Positions 26,194 through 35,837 of a stretch of DNA of 64,000 nt are shown here, one piece after another. Below the pieces are notes generated by a model, which saw only the letters and a list, made by a program, of their open reading frames with translations, had not been told where the DNA came from and made no database searches. The position numbers were made by a program, and so were the translations under genes. Position 1 is the stretch's first letter; every line of letters starts with the position of its first letter. Source of the DNA: an uncultured Fluviicola sp. (GTDB lineage: Bacteria > Bacteroidota > Bacteroidia > Flavobacteriales_D > Crocinitomicaceae); contig NZ_CABHOL010000009.1 in NCBI RefSeq assembly GCF_902168135.1, positions 62,001 through 126,000 on the forward strand. Direction: 5' to 3'.

Positions 26194-26838
26194 ATGCAAG
26201 ATACTTACAAGCACAAGGGAATGAGAAAGCAGTTGATTGATCAATTGCGTCAAAAAGGAATTACGGATGAACGGGTGTTAACAGCTTTTGATGCGGTTCC
26301 GAGGCATTTTTTCCTGGATTTGGTGTTCGAACAGCAGGCTTATTCGAATGTGGCTTTCCAGATCGGTGCAGGACAAACGATTTCTCATCCGTACACGGTT
26401 GCTTTCCAGACTTCGATCCTGGAATTGAAAAAAGGGGAGAAGGTACTTGAAATTGGTACGGGATCCGGATTCCAAACCTGTATTTTGTGCTCCATGGGAA
26501 TGAAAGTATTTTCGATAGAACGTCAGAAAGAACTGCACATCAAAGCGAAGAAGATCATCGATCACTTCCGGTTTACGCCCAAATTGTTTTTCGGAGATGG
26601 TTACGAAGGGAAAGAAACATTTGCACCTTTCGATAAGATTTTGGTGACGTGCGGAGCACCCTTCATTCCCGAAAAATTGGTGAAACAGCTGAAAGTAGGA
26701 GGGATGATGGTGATTCCTGTAGGTGATTTGGATTCCCAGGAAATGCACCGGATTACGAAAATCTCAGAAACAGAATACAAAGAAGAAGTGTTCGGAAACT
26801 TTAGTTTCGTGCCAATGCTGGAGAAAACCGTTCGATAA
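26194..26838 (+). CDS. pcm: Protein-L-isoaspartate O-methyltransferase
   Basis: A SAM-dependent enzyme that repairs isoaspartate damage in proteins. 214 residues, of standard length. Seen: the family motif GAGQTISHPYTVAFQT, SAM motif I VLEIGTGSGFQTCIL, the acidic IERQKEL, and the C-terminal VGGMMVIPVGD. The -7 box abuts the start. It is probably monocistronic; an AT-rich word repeat follows, and a beta-barrel gene starts 92 nt later. Confidence 0.94.
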   Translation: MQDTYKHKGMRKQLIDQLRQKGITDERVLTAFDAVPRHFFLDLVFEQQAYSNVAFQIGAGQTISHPYTVAFQTSILELKKGEKVLEIGTGSGFQTCILCSMGMKVFSIERQKELHIKAKKIIDHFRFTPKLFFGDGYEGKETFAPFDKILVTCGAPFIPEKLVKQLKVGGMMVIPVGDLDSQEMHRITKISETEYKEEVFGNFSFVPMLEKTVR

Positions 26839-26930
26839 TTCAAAATTCAAAATGTAAAATGCAAAAGGTTTTGAATTTTGTTTCATCCTTTTGAATCACA
26901 ATAAGCGTTGAGCTCATACGTTTTAAAGTC

Positions 26931-27599
26931 ATGAGTAAACTGCCTTTTATTGTTTCGGTATTCTTTTCATTTTTAGGGTTTTCCCAACAGCGTGTCGGTT
27001 TGGAACTATTCAGTCATTTGGATGATTTGTCCCTGGGGGCGCATTTCCAGAAGGTAGTAAAAACCAAATTCATTCTGGGCGGTGGTTTCGTGTGGATCAA
27101 CAGAAGATTGGGAGAAGCTTTTTCGGAAGAGCAATCTTCATCTCTAAGTACTGCAATCCGCAGCGTACCGGTTTCATTTGACCGGAATGGTGAAAAATAT
27201 GTGGTTCAGGGTTACCGGACAAAGTCCAAAGCCTTCATGCTTACTTTAAATACAGGTTTTTTTCATGAATTTGGTACTGTTCACGGAATCCGGGTGAATT
27301 TAAACGGACGTATCGGTGTGGCAGAAAATAAAGGAACATATCACTATTCCGGACAGATAAATGATACGATTGTCCCCGTTAAGTATACCCGGAACCATTT
27401 AGTAACGGCTGTTAGCCCGGAAATTTACCATACGCTGCGTCAGCGGCAAAAACTGACCTTTTATTACGGCCTGCGTTTTCCTGTTTATTTCTCTCTGGAT
27501 AAGCGGTATTTCGATCCCGTTTACAGGAAGGACGGGTTTTACGGATTCGAACCTGAAATTGCTATTGGGATTACATATTTCGTAGGAAAGAAGCTTTAA
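26931..27599 (+). CDS. Predicted outer-membrane beta-barrel protein
   Basis: 222 residues with a signal peptide (LPFIVSVFFSFLGFSQQ). The mature sequence alternates hydrophobic and polar residues in strands (RVGLELFSHL, FILGGGFVWINRR, AFMLTLNTGFFHEF, GIRVNLNGRIGVAE) and ends in a strand after FYGFEPEIAIGITYFVG, the pattern of a small outer-membrane barrel. No specific family is recognised. It lies alone between pcm and a convergent J-domain gene. Confidence 0.65.
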   Translation: MSKLPFIVSVFFSFLGFSQQRVGLELFSHLDDLSLGAHFQKVVKTKFILGGGFVWINRRLGEAFSEEQSSSLSTAIRSVPVSFDRNGEKYVVQGYRTKSKAFMLTLNTGFFHEFGTVHGIRVNLNGRIGVAENKGTYHYSGQINDTIVPVKYTRNHLVTAVSPEIYHTLRQRQKLTFYYGLRFPVYFSLDKRYFDPVYRKDGFYGFEPEIAIGITYFVGKKL

Positions 27600-27651
27600 A
27601 TTATCAATTATCAAGGGGTAATTATTAAGAATGAGCTTGATTCATTGATAA
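27600..27651. repeat. AT-rich palindromic intergenic repeat
   Basis: AATTATCAATTATCAA near the left end is roughly complementary to TTGATAATTA at the right, between convergent genes. Confidence 0.55.
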
Positions 27652-28431
27652 TTAGCCGATCAGGCTTTCGTAAGCATTCTGTATCTCCACAAACTTCTCA
27701 GCTGCCATTTTTTGCTGTGATTCCGTTCCGGTAGCGAATCTGTCGGGATGATGGAGTTTTACCAGTTTCCGGTAGGCTTTCTTGATTTCTTCCTGGCTTG
27801 CATTTTTCGGAACTCCCAAAATTTCGTGTGCGTATTTTTTAGAAGGAGCTGTTTTTTGCGTTTCTTTCTCCTTGCGGTGCTCGCTGTATGCGGCATAAAT
27901 AGCAATGATTTTGGTGAGATTATCCGGAGTTAAATCTAAATCGGTATTGATCTTTTTCAGGAAATTGAGTTCGGAGGAATTCATTTTTCCATTGATCAAT
28001 GCCAAACCTGTCAGGAAATAGATGATCTGTGAGCGGGAACCTTCGTCTTTCAGATGCATTTTCATCCAATCCGTAATGGTTTCTGTGCGAATAGGGTATT
28101 TTAGTGAGAACAGGAGTGAATCGCCAAAGTTGTAAGTTGCTTTCGGAAAATACCGGTTGAAATAGTGGTTGATGAACTGGATTTTCTCTTTGGATTCCTG
28201 GTAATTGTACAGCATGAGTTTCGCTCCCAATGCCAAATATGCTTCGAGGTAATTGTCTTCCGTGGGTTTCAGGCTTTGCGGGAAAATCCCCTTTCTCCAG
28301 GAGCGTGCATGTCTTGTTTTGTAAACATACAAAGTAATTCCGCCTACAAATGGAATTCCGAATAACAAGATCACCAGCCAATCCGGTAAATCGGCTACGG
28401 GTTCGAAGGAGAGCGGAAGAAATAGCATCAT
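27652..28431 (-). CDS. DjlA-like membrane-anchored J-domain protein (paralogue 5)
   Basis: 259 residues from the tandem ATGs at 28431/28428 ([11 protein letters not shown]); the frame remains open to 28569 but that extension has no support. One membrane segment ([19 protein letters not shown]), a TerB-like helical middle ([19 protein letters not shown]) and a C-terminal J-domain with HPD ([12 protein letters not shown]). It is closest in style to the gene at 5070 (both have HPDRF and VEIQ/SIQ-AYES endings). A DnaK co-chaperone at the inner membrane is inferred from layout. Confidence 0.82.
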   Translation of the reverse strand: MMLFLPLSFEPVADLPDWLVILLFGIPFVGGITLYVYKTRHARSWRKGIFPQSLKPTEDNYLEAYLALGAKLMLYNYQESKEKIQFINHYFNRYFPKATYNFGDSLLFSLKYPIRTETITDWMKMHLKDEGSRSQIIYFLTGLALINGKMNSSELNFLKKINTDLDLTPDNLTKIIAIYAAYSEHRKEKETQKTAPSKKYAHEILGVPKNASQEEIKKAYRKLVKLHHPDRFATGTESQQKMAAEKFVEIQNAYESLIG

Positions 28432-28779
28432 AAAGAGGTGTTCTAATCTATAAGGCTTAAAAATCCCAAAGTAACAAATATTGGTGAATGAAACTGTGGT
28501 AGAAATCTTACTTTTGCTCAGATGGAAAAAAGTGTGGCTGGAGAAGTTAAACCTTATGAGTAGTGACATAAGCGATAATCAATTATTGGATGACCGGGTG
28601 GTAATTACGGATTTGTAAGCCTTTTAGTTAATTTCCCTATTAAATATAATATATTGTAAATCAATTATTTAACACGTGTTTTTTACATCGTTTTACACTT
28701 TCTTTAAATTAATTTCCACTTCCGTGTCACTTTTCCGCTGCACCTTACACTAACTTTATCAAGAGACCAATTTAGCAAG
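28432..28779. other. Divergent intergenic region
   Basis: 348 bp between the J-domain gene and the sigma-factor gene. It is AT-rich and should hold both promoters. It includes the perfect palindrome AACACGTGTT at 28671-28680. Two very short frames (28522, 13 codons; 28556, 20 codons) have no other support. I see no RNA gene. Confidence 0.5.
28671..28680. promoter_or_regulatory. Palindrome AACACGTGTT, candidate operator
   Basis: A perfect 10-bp palindrome 100 bp upstream of the sigma-factor start codon. Such a site could bind a dimeric regulator; nothing else supports this. Confidence 0.25.
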
Positions 28780-29313
28780 ATGACGGCCACGAAGAAAAAG
28801 CGTTTTATGGAGCTTTATGAACCTATACATGTGAGGTTTGAAAAGTTTTGTAAGGCAAGAGCGTACGGGAATTTCAATTTCAAGGATTTGATGCATGATG
28901 CGTTGGTGGTCGCGTACGAACGTTTCGATACTTTGAAGCATGAAGAAGCATTTTTGCATTTTCTGTTTGGAATTGCCATCCGCTTATTAGCGAATGAAAA
29001 CCGAAAGATCAGTACAGAACGTTTCTCCGATCATTCACAAGTCTACAATTATTCGGTAGAGAGTGACCGGACGGAAAGATTATTGGAGATCAATTCCCTG
29101 TATGAAGCGATTTCTCAATTACCGGACCTGCAAAAAGAAAGCATTATCCTGTTTGAGATTTCCGGATTTTCTATCAGGGAAATTGCAGCACTGCAGCAGT
29201 CTTCGGAAGATGCCGTAAAACAACGATTGGTCAGAAGCAGAAAAAAATTGGTTGAATTGATGACCGAAAAAAAAGAAGTAGCATTAAATAATTTGAGTTA
29301 TGACAGAAGATAA
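28780..29313 (+). CDS. ECF-type RNA polymerase sigma factor
   Basis: 177 residues. Region 2 covers about residues 10-80 (FNFKDLMHDALVVAYERFDT, then the AFLHFLFGIAIRLLANENRK helix). Region 4 covers about 105-165 (LPDLQKESIILFEISGFSIREIAALQQSSEDAVKQRLVRSRKKL, a helix-turn-helix for -35 binding). This is the small two-domain ECF form. The next gene begins inside its last 14 nt, so the two are translationally coupled, a common arrangement for sigma/anti-sigma pairs. Confidence 0.88.
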   Translation: MTATKKKRFMELYEPIHVRFEKFCKARAYGNFNFKDLMHDALVVAYERFDTLKHEEAFLHFLFGIAIRLLANENRKISTERFSDHSQVYNYSVESDRTERLLEINSLYEAISQLPDLQKESIILFEISGFSIREIAALQQSSEDAVKQRLVRSRKKLVELMTEKKEVALNNLSYDRR

Positions 29314-30394
29314 ACTTTCAGGTTTGTTTGATGAGATTCGGAATGAATCGGCTCAGACTTCTATTTCGGAGGTGGATCAGTGGATTGATGCCGCGGTAGC
29401 TGCCGGTGCAACAGTTGGACTCTTAGCAACATTGAAATTAATACTCATTAAAAAACCTTTGATTATGTGGACAACATTATTAACTGTAACGGGTGGTGCT
29501 TCACTGGGTGCAGTACTGATTTTCAGCAAGCCGGAAGTAAAAGAGAAACCGGTAAAGAAAGAAATCGTTTCTTATACCGCAGCTCCGGCCAGGGATTTGA
29601 AAGAAGAAAAAATAGAGACTTCTGTTGAAATAGAGTCTCCCAGGCTGGACGAACCCATCGGAGAGACGAACTCCGAAACATCCAATTTGCCCGAGGATAT
29701 GGGAGCTCCTGTTCCTGTAAAATACCCGAGATACGATACCCGTTATGAAATCCCGGCTTACAGAAAACCGCAAACAACGGAATCATTTACAAAGGTTCAT
29801 GTTTCCGGTGCCTTGTATGTAGAATTATCCCAGGGAAAAGCCTGCAGCATACTCGTTGAACCGGAAAGTGCGAAGGACCTGGTGCAGATCGAAATTCAGG
29901 ATGGAACCCTTTACCTGAAAAATACACCGAATAAAAAAGACCGCAGGGAAAAAATGGTCATCAAAGTCTCTGTGGAAGATTTGAAAGAACTGCACATGAG
30001 CGGAGCTACAGCTTTAATGACCATGCACCAGTTCGGACTGGGAACTTTGTCCCTGGAAATGGACGGAGCGAGTAATGCCAATTTGAACCTGAAAACAACG
30101 AAACTAAAAGGAGAATTTTCTGGAGCGAGTAATGTAACAATTGAAGGAACTTGCGAAAATGCGGATTTGGATATTTCGGGAGCTGCTCAGGTTAATTTGA
30201 CAGATCTGCCGGTTAAACATGCAAAAGTTGTTAACAGCGGAGCGGGGCATGCGGAAATTTCTATATCAGAAACTCTGAAAGCTGATGCCTCAGGGGCAAG
30301 TGAAACTTACTACAAAGTAGCTTCGGGTTCCACTTCAATCCGTGTAGATGTAAACAGTAGCGGAAGTGCTGTTATCAAGGACGTGAAAAAATAA
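29300..30394 (+). CDS. Membrane protein with C-terminal DUF2807 (GIN) domain, putative anti-sigma partner
   Basis: 364 residues. The N-terminal 50 residues are soluble and acidic (LFDEIRNESAQTSISEVDQWIDA), then come two hydrophobic stretches (AVAAGATVGLLATLKLILI and LIMWTTLLTVTGGASLGAVLIF), a Lys/Glu/Pro-rich linker, and from about residue 150 a DUF2807 beta-helix (FTKVHVSGALYVELSQGKAC, DLKELHMSGATALM, LEMDGASNANLNL, GEFSGASNVTIEG). The short N-terminal part could bind the sigma factor, while the outer domain would lie in the periplasm as a sensor. The coupling is seen; the regulatory role is inferred. Confidence 0.75.
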   Translation: MTEDKLSGLFDEIRNESAQTSISEVDQWIDAAVAAGATVGLLATLKLILIKKPLIMWTTLLTVTGGASLGAVLIFSKPEVKEKPVKKEIVSYTAAPARDLKEEKIETSVEIESPRLDEPIGETNSETSNLPEDMGAPVPVKYPRYDTRYEIPAYRKPQTTESFTKVHVSGALYVELSQGKACSILVEPESAKDLVQIEIQDGTLYLKNTPNKKDRREKMVIKVSVEDLKELHMSGATALMTMHQFGLGTLSLEMDGASNANLNLKTTKLKGEFSGASNVTIEGTCENADLDISGAAQVNLTDLPVKHAKVVNSGAGHAEISISETLKADASGASETYYKVASGSTSIRVDVNSSGSAVIKDVKK

Positions 30395-30399
30395 GAGCC

Positions 30400-30545
30400 C
30401 GCCGCGGCGGACGAAGACGCAGCAATGATCCGTCAACTGACGGATTAGCGCGAAAATTGCCAGGATAAACAAATCGAATTAAGACGCTGTAACAAAGCAA
30501 GTTAGTTTATAACCTAAGTAGAGTAAAGAGTCGGCAACGGCTGAC
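30400..30545 (+). other. Hairpin-rich 3' region, candidate structured RNA
   Basis: It contains three clean palindromes or hairpins: CCGCCGCGGCGG, ATCCGTCAACTGACGGAT, and GTCGGC-AACG-GCTGAC just before a strong terminator. It may be a structured 3' untranslated region or a small RNA; it is not a tRNA, tmRNA or 6S RNA as far as I can tell. Confidence 0.35.
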
Positions 30546-30546
30546 G

Positions 30547-30581
30547 AAAAAGCCCCCGAAGGAGAGTCGGGGGCTTTTTTA
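30547..30581. terminator. Strong terminator, probably bidirectional
   Basis: AAAAAGCCCCCGA pairs with TCGGGGGCTTTTT around a short loop. It lies between the convergent DUF2807 and trxB genes. Confidence 0.9.
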
Positions 30582-30669
30582 CGTATGTAATTTTGAAAGG
30601 CAACTCAGCCGAGTCTCAAAGGTGACTGAGCGAAGTCGAAGTTACCTTTGTTTGAGAGCGCACCGAAAT

Positions 30670-31617
30670 TTAATGCTCTAAACTTGCCAAATAGCGCTCC
30701 GCATCCAAAGCTGCCATACAGCCAGTTCCAGCAGCGGTAATTGCCTGACGGTATGTTTTGTCAGCAGCATCACCTGCAACGAATACTCCCGGAACATTCG
30801 TTAAGGAAGTTCCCGGTTTTTCGTATTTGATATATCCCGTTTCATCCAGGTTGATCCAATCCTTGAAAACATCGGTGTTTGGTTTATGTCCGATTGCTAC
30901 GAAGAAACCTGTAGCCGGAATTTCTTTTTCTTCTCCTGAAACGTTGTTTTTTACTTTTACTGCCGTAACTCCGTTTCCGTCACCCAATACTTCAACGGTT
31001 TCCGTATTGTGAAGGATCTCAATGTTCGGTGTATTGCGAACACGGTCTGCCATGATTTTGGAAGCGCGGAATTTATCCGTACGAACCAGCATGGTAACTT
31101 TTTTACATAACTTTGAAAGGTAATGTGCCTCTTCACATGCAGAATCTCCGGCACCGACAATCACAGTCTCTTGTCCGCGGTAGAAGAATCCGTCACAAAC
31201 TGCACATGCAGAAACTCCACCACCGATTGAAAGGTAATGCTGCTCGGAAGGTAATCCCAAATATTTTGCAGCTGCTCCGGTAGAAATGATTACTGTGTCA
31301 GCATGAATTTCATGTCCGTCTTCAGTCCAGCACTTATGAATCGGTCCTGAAAAATCTACTTTTGTGATAAAACCAAAACGCACATCTGTTTCAAAACGCT
31401 TAGCCTGAGCCTCCAATTGAACCATCATTTCAGGACCTGAAATTCCGTCAGGATATCCCGGGAAGTTCTCCACTTCGTTGGTTGTTGTTAACTGTCCGCC
31501 CGGTTGCATTCCCTGGTACATGACAGGTTTCATTTCTGCTCTTGCAGCGTAGATTGCAGCAGTATATCCGGCAGGACCTGAACCGATGATCAGGCATTTT
31601 ATTCTTTCAGCGCTCAT
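30670..31617 (-). CDS. trxB: Thioredoxin-disulfide reductase
   Basis: A flavoenzyme that reduces thioredoxin with NADPH. 315 residues from the ATG at 31617 (MSAERIKCLIIGSGPAG). Seen: the FAD-binding GSGPAGYTAAIYAARA, the redox-active ACAVCDGFF (CxxC), the NADPH loop VIVGAGDSACEEAHYL, and the C-terminal GVFVAGDAADK with the RQAITAAGTGC motif. The upstream frame to 31671 is unlikely. It is probably monocistronic. Confidence 0.95.
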   Translation of the reverse strand: MSAERIKCLIIGSGPAGYTAAIYAARAEMKPVMYQGMQPGGQLTTTNEVENFPGYPDGISGPEMMVQLEAQAKRFETDVRFGFITKVDFSGPIHKCWTEDGHEIHADTVIISTGAAAKYLGLPSEQHYLSIGGGVSACAVCDGFFYRGQETVIVGAGDSACEEAHYLSKLCKKVTMLVRTDKFRASKIMADRVRNTPNIEILHNTETVEVLGDGNGVTAVKVKNNVSGEEKEIPATGFFVAIGHKPNTDVFKDWINLDETGYIKYEKPGTSLTNVPGVFVAGDAADKTYRQAITAAGTGCMAALDAERYLASLEH

Positions 31618-31762
31618 GTTTTGTTTTATGTTTAATTTATGTTTGATCCGTTGTGGCGGATAATTTGTCAAAGCAGTGCTTCTTTTTAATCTATAAAATT
31701 AGAATTTTCTTTCCTTCCGGTAACACCTGGGGAAGCAAGCAGATTTTAATAGGAATCCAAGT

Positions 31763-32320
31763 TTATTTTCGACAGTAATAAATAAAAGCAGGAGGGAAGT
31801 TGGCAGGAGTAAATGCAATTTCCATATGCTTAAAGAACTGCTTGATGTTTTTCCTGGCGTTCAGGGAATATTGGAACTGGACATACAGGGAGTTGGCATG
31901 CATCACGCGATGACTTTCTTTTAAAATATTGTTCTTCAATTCACTCGGAAAATTGGCAAGCGGAAGTGATGAAACAACTGCATCTGCCTGCGAATAACCA
32001 TTTTTTTCGAGGTATTCACCAATTTTTTCAGCAGAGTCGTGGATCAGGATCACACGCGGGTCTTTGAACTCTTTCTTCAATTGGTTCATGAAACTGTCAT
32101 TCAGTTCAAATACCAGTAAAATGCCGTCAGGGCTCAGTTTTTGTAAAATTTTCCGGGTGAACACACCGGTTCCGGGACCTAGTTCCACAATCACTTTAGC
32201 AGTTGAGAAATCAATTTTCTGCAACATTTTTTTTGCTAAATACTTGGAGCTTGGAGCCATTGCTCCAACCATTTTACGTTCTTTCCAGAAATTACGTATA
32301 AACGAACGCTTATCAGACAT
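31763..32320 (-). CDS. SAM-dependent methyltransferase, PmtA-like
   Basis: 185 residues. It resembles PmtA-type phospholipid N-methyltransferases: an N-terminal amphipathic segment ([26 protein letters not shown]), SAM motif [18 protein letters not shown], the acidic LVFELNDSF, and the motif-IV equivalent [13 protein letters not shown]. Members methylate phosphatidylethanolamine or act on rRNA-like targets (the KsgA relatives share motifs), so the substrate is not certain. It overlaps the end of the dihydroorotase-like gene by 8 nt; both share an operon with BatA. Confidence 0.78.
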   Translation of the reverse strand: MSDKRSFIRNFWKERKMVGAMAPSSKYLAKKMLQKIDFSTAKVIVELGPGTGVFTRKILQKLSPDGILLVFELNDSFMNQLKKEFKDPRVILIHDSAEKIGEYLEKNGYSQADAVVSSLPLANFPSELKNNILKESHRVMHANSLYVQFQYSLNARKNIKQFFKHMEIAFTPANFPPAFIYYCRK

Positions 32321-33587
32321 TTTCTCTTGTTTCTTTCAGTGCGAATTTACCATTATTGATAATTCCATATACAAATCCGCTCAATTCTTTATTCAATGCA
32401 GGTGTGTTGGTGCAGGGGATCACTAAATCCTCCCGGGTGAATGTCCAAGGTTTTCCGGGGATAAACAACGATAAATCAGCTATTGACTGGTCTTCAATCG
32501 GCGCAGTATTCAGCGACAATAGCGCTCTGGATTTTTCAGTCAGTCCATTCACAACCAATTCCAGGTCAAAGTCCGGACAGGCTCCCAATTCGCCGAATAG
32601 CGTTTGGATAGTGCTGTTCCCGAAGTTCGCATGGTCAAATTCCAAATCGGTTTCTTCCGTGTCATTCGGACGGTGATCGGAAACAATGCAGTCGATTGTA
32701 CCGTCTTTTAATCCGGCCCAAAGTGCTTTGCGGTCTGTCTCCGGTCGAAGTGGCGGCATTAACTTGAAGTTCACGTCGAAATCCAGTACTGCAGTTTCGT
32801 TATAAATCAAATGCTGAGCATGAACGTCTGCCGTGATATTCAATCCTTTTGCTTTCGCTTTCCGGATCAGGTCAACGGATTCTGCTGTTGAAATACCTGT
32901 TGCATGCAGGTTTCCGCCGGTGTATTCGAGTAATCTTAAATTTCGTTCCAATTGAATGATCTCACTGATTGCCGGGTCTGCTTTCAAGCCTGTTTTTGTG
33001 GAAGCTTCACCTTCGTTGACCATTCCGCCTCCTGAAATGGATTTGTCATGTGCAAATCCAACTACGATTCCGTCAAAATTCTTCGAATAGAGCAGGGCAC
33101 GGTACATGATTCCGCCGTTTACAGGAACCAGGTCATCTGAGAATAAGCGCACTCCGGATTGGAACATGTCGTACATTTCTGCCAAAGCTTCTCCCTGGTT
33201 CTTTTTGGTGATACAGCCCATCGGGTGCAGGGAAGTCACGGCATTCTCACTTCTTCTCAATACATATTCCACGCTCGTCTTGTTGTCCAGAACGGGCTGA
33301 GTGGAAGGTAAAACGGCAACGTGTGTAAATCCGCCGAATGCAGCAGCGTCTAATCCGCTTTGAATAGTTGATTTATGTTCTTCTCCCGGGTCTGCAAAAT
33401 GTGCTTTCAGATCGACCCAGCCTTTTGAAATGTGCAGGTTTTCTTCCCGGATCTCCAATTCACAAGAACGCTCGATTTTAGCCGAAATCTCATGAATTTT
33501 ACCGTCTTCCAGGTAAATATCAACCTTTTTGCCATTCCATTTGGAGCTTTTGTCTATAACCGTTGCTTGCCGGATCAATAATTTCAT
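32313..33587 (-). CDS. Dihydroorotase-like amidohydrolase, probably with altered metal site
   Basis: 424 residues of the PyrC/AllB amidohydrolase fold. The usual HxH metal motif (DxHxHxRxPG) reads [10 protein letters not shown], so the first histidine is Lys. The later catalytic loop, usually DHAPH, reads SDHRPND. As I recall, this altered form is general in Flavobacteriia, and similar inactive homologues elsewhere act as scaffolds for aspartate transcarbamoylase. Other parts are intact ([11 protein letters not shown]-type, [21 protein letters not shown]). It may be a regulatory or structural paralogue instead of the working dihydroorotase. It starts 4 nt downstream of the BatA gene stop. Confidence 0.82.
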   Translation of the reverse strand: MKLLIRQATVIDKSSKWNGKKVDIYLEDGKIHEISAKIERSCELEIREENLHISKGWVDLKAHFADPGEEHKSTIQSGLDAAAFGGFTHVAVLPSTQPVLDNKTSVEYVLRRSENAVTSLHPMGCITKKNQGEALAEMYDMFQSGVRLFSDDLVPVNGGIMYRALLYSKNFDGIVVGFAHDKSISGGGMVNEGEASTKTGLKADPAISEIIQLERNLRLLEYTGGNLHATGISTAESVDLIRKAKAKGLNITADVHAQHLIYNETAVLDFDVNFKLMPPLRPETDRKALWAGLKDGTIDCIVSDHRPNDTEETDLEFDHANFGNSTIQTLFGELGACPDFDLELVVNGLTEKSRALLSLNTAPIEDQSIADLSLFIPGKPWTFTREDLVIPCTNTPALNKELSGFVYGIINNGKFALKETRENV

Positions 33588-33591
33588 ATGT

Positions 33592-35643
33592 CTATTTCTT
33601 GTAGAAAATTAGTAAAGCCATTTCGCACAGGACGAATATTCCTGCAAAGAAAACAAACCAAAGCCAACTATCATAACTCTCTCCGATTTCTAAGAGTGAA
33701 GCACTGTTCCAGTTGGATCCGTCCTGCATGGAATTAACACGTATTCCGGCCTGTTCGAACGATTTTTTGATTTCTTCCGGGGAAGATTCCTGTGTTTGTG
33801 ATCCCAGTCGGTTGTAGTTGGTTGAAAGCGTTCCTTTTACTTTTCCATCCTGGGAAATACTGTAGTTTCCTGCTTCCAGTATTCGGATAGCTTCCAGTCC
33901 CTGAATGGAAAGGTACGGACGTTTGTTCTTGGTAAAAGTTACCGGGATAAAATCGATAGTTCCCTGTTTCAGATGAACCGGATTTTCACTTGAAGTATTC
34001 ATTGTGAGCGGATAACTTGCGTCCGAACCGATAATCAGGTAATACGGATTTTGGCGTTGGCTCAGGTTTCCGGCATGCAGTAAAAGGGTTGAAAACAATT
34101 GGTTACTGGTAAATGTGCTGAATTCCGGCTTTAGGGAAGTGGAAAACAGGTATGCATTGTTCTTTCCGATGCTCTTTACGAAGAAAGGTGTTCCGTTTTG
34201 GTAGTTGATCAAACTGCTGGAAAGTGTTTTGGAATTGTTCAATAAACGGTAAGCTTTGGCAACTGCAGGCAAAGAGATGTTTTCCGGTTTTCCCTCAAAA
34301 ACTCCCCGGAAGAAAGGGTCTTTGATGTTCAGTTTTTGAATTCCGAGCCCCACGGTTTGTGTTCCGCTGATTGCCGGCAGGTTTAATTTATTCAGCAAAG
34401 CATTCCATCCGGAAGGAGAAACGTTTGTTCCCGGAATGAGTAAAATGGCTCCCTGTTCGTCGTAATAAGCGGCTAATTCGTTGCTTAAGCTGCTTGGTAT
34501 CTGGTTTAAACCGTTCAATACGATTAAATCAACGGCTTCCAGGTTTTCCTGGGATGCCTGGTTGGTGGAAACTTCTTTGATCCGGTAAAAATCATCCAGT
34601 CTGTATACAACACCAACGTTCTCAACGGCATCTTCACCGTTAACTATCAGAACAGAACTGCTTTTCTTGACCTCGTAGTTGAAGAAGAAAGAGTCGTCTT
34701 GTGTCATCTGCTTATCGTTGATCGCAATTTTTCCTTTAGCAATTCCGGCATCCTGGTTGAAATAATTTAAATGCAAAGTGTCTGCTCCGTTGGCAGGTAA
34801 TTCCGCAAACAGGTCGCGCTTCAGTTTCCCGATCCGTACACTTACTACTGCCGACTCAACGGCCTCTTTCCCGGTGTTCACCACACGAATGGAAAGCGTT
34901 TGTGCAGATCCGAGTTTTTGGATCGGAGTTTCAAACCAAATGGTGTCTACGTAAAGATTGCCGGTGTTTTGAGGAGCCAGGATGAGTGGTGAAACACTCG
35001 TGATTGACTTAAATTTTTTATTTAGAATGGTTGAATTATCTTTTTGAAAATCAGAAACATAAATCAGCGAAGGTTTTGATTGGATATTTCCTTCTTTTTG
35101 TGCGTCTTCTACCCATTGATTCCAATAGGAAAGGATTTCTTCCCGGGAGCGATAAATAGGAGAGTAGTTGACTTTCCCAACCTGGTCCACGAATTTTACT
35201 TTCGTTAAGGTTTGTTTTTCGTTTCCGCTCAACTCGTTGGTGAAAAGAACATATTGGGTGTTTCGGGGTGCTTTATCAACAATTGAACCTGCCAATTCTT
35301 TGGCTTGTGCCAATAGTTCGCCTTGTCCGCCAATGCGCGACATGGAAAAGGAATTGTCGATATAAACTCCGATTAATTGAACGTCCTTTTTAGTAGAATC
35401 CGAATTTGGGAAATAGGGCTGGGCGAAAGCGATAACCAAACAGGTGAAAGCCAGAACACGGGAAATCAAGATCAGTAAATGCTTGATCTTGCGCGGATTT
35501 TTCTGTTGCTGTTCAACCGATTTAACGAATGCAATGCTGGAAAAATAGACGGTTTTGTATTTGCGGAAATGGAACAGGTGAATCAGTATTGGGATCACCA
35601 AAACCAGTAGGGCAAATAAAAATTCAGGATAGACCCATTTCAT
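33592..35643 (-). CDS. BatA domain / VWA-like membrane protein
   Basis: 683 residues. The N-terminus is the BatA signature ([20 protein letters not shown], then [19 protein letters not shown], then [19 protein letters not shown]), followed by a VWA-like domain with the MIDAS-type DNSFS ([12 protein letters not shown]). The long beta-rich region and a C-terminal membrane helix ([22 protein letters not shown]) complete it. It is similar in layout to the gene at 18257. The name refers to Bacteroides aerotolerance; the role here is unknown. It is the first gene of an operon with the dihydroorotase-like and PmtA-like genes (4-nt gap, then 8-nt overlap). Confidence 0.85.
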   Translation of the reverse strand: MKWVYPEFLFALLVLVIPILIHLFHFRKYKTVYFSSIAFVKSVEQQQKNPRKIKHLLILISRVLAFTCLVIAFAQPYFPNSDSTKKDVQLIGVYIDNSFSMSRIGGQGELLAQAKELAGSIVDKAPRNTQYVLFTNELSGNEKQTLTKVKFVDQVGKVNYSPIYRSREEILSYWNQWVEDAQKEGNIQSKPSLIYVSDFQKDNSTILNKKFKSITSVSPLILAPQNTGNLYVDTIWFETPIQKLGSAQTLSIRVVNTGKEAVESAVVSVRIGKLKRDLFAELPANGADTLHLNYFNQDAGIAKGKIAINDKQMTQDDSFFFNYEVKKSSSVLIVNGEDAVENVGVVYRLDDFYRIKEVSTNQASQENLEAVDLIVLNGLNQIPSSLSNELAAYYDEQGAILLIPGTNVSPSGWNALLNKLNLPAISGTQTVGLGIQKLNIKDPFFRGVFEGKPENISLPAVAKAYRLLNNSKTLSSSLINYQNGTPFFVKSIGKNNAYLFSTSLKPEFSTFTSNQLFSTLLLHAGNLSQRQNPYYLIIGSDASYPLTMNTSSENPVHLKQGTIDFIPVTFTKNKRPYLSIQGLEAIRILEAGNYSISQDGKVKGTLSTNYNRLGSQTQESSPEEIKKSFEQAGIRVNSMQDGSNWNSASLLEIGESYDSWLWFVFFAGIFVLCEMALLIFYKK

Positions 35644-35837
35644 AATGCTAAGTTAATTATGAATTACTAATTACAAATTACTAATTCCAAGAGTTTTTCC
35701 TGATTTTTGAACAATCCTGACTAATTACGAATGCCGAATGGAAATATGTTTCAGGTTTGATGATTTGAACGTTTAGAACTTGTTAAGCATTTGCCTTGGC
35801 TCAGATCCAATAATTAGGAATTAGGCATTCGTAATTA
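35644..35837. repeat. AATTACTAATTAC-type intergenic repeats
   Basis: 194 bp containing several AATTAC/GTAATT words at both ends, forming a long imperfect inverted repeat (AATTATGAATTACTAATTAC near the left, GAATTAGGCATTCGTAATTA near the right). It is between the TIGR02757 gene end and the BatA start, so it must also hold the BatA promoter. Confidence 0.5.

Noticed and set aside
28432-28569. N-terminal extension of J-domain paralogue 5
   Set aside because: The sequence is not protein-like for this family, and tandem ATGs directly precede the membrane segment, as in the other paralogues.
28522-28619. Two very short plus-strand frames before the sigma gene
   Set aside because: Only 13 and 20 codons, without terminator, promoter spacing or any recognised sequence.
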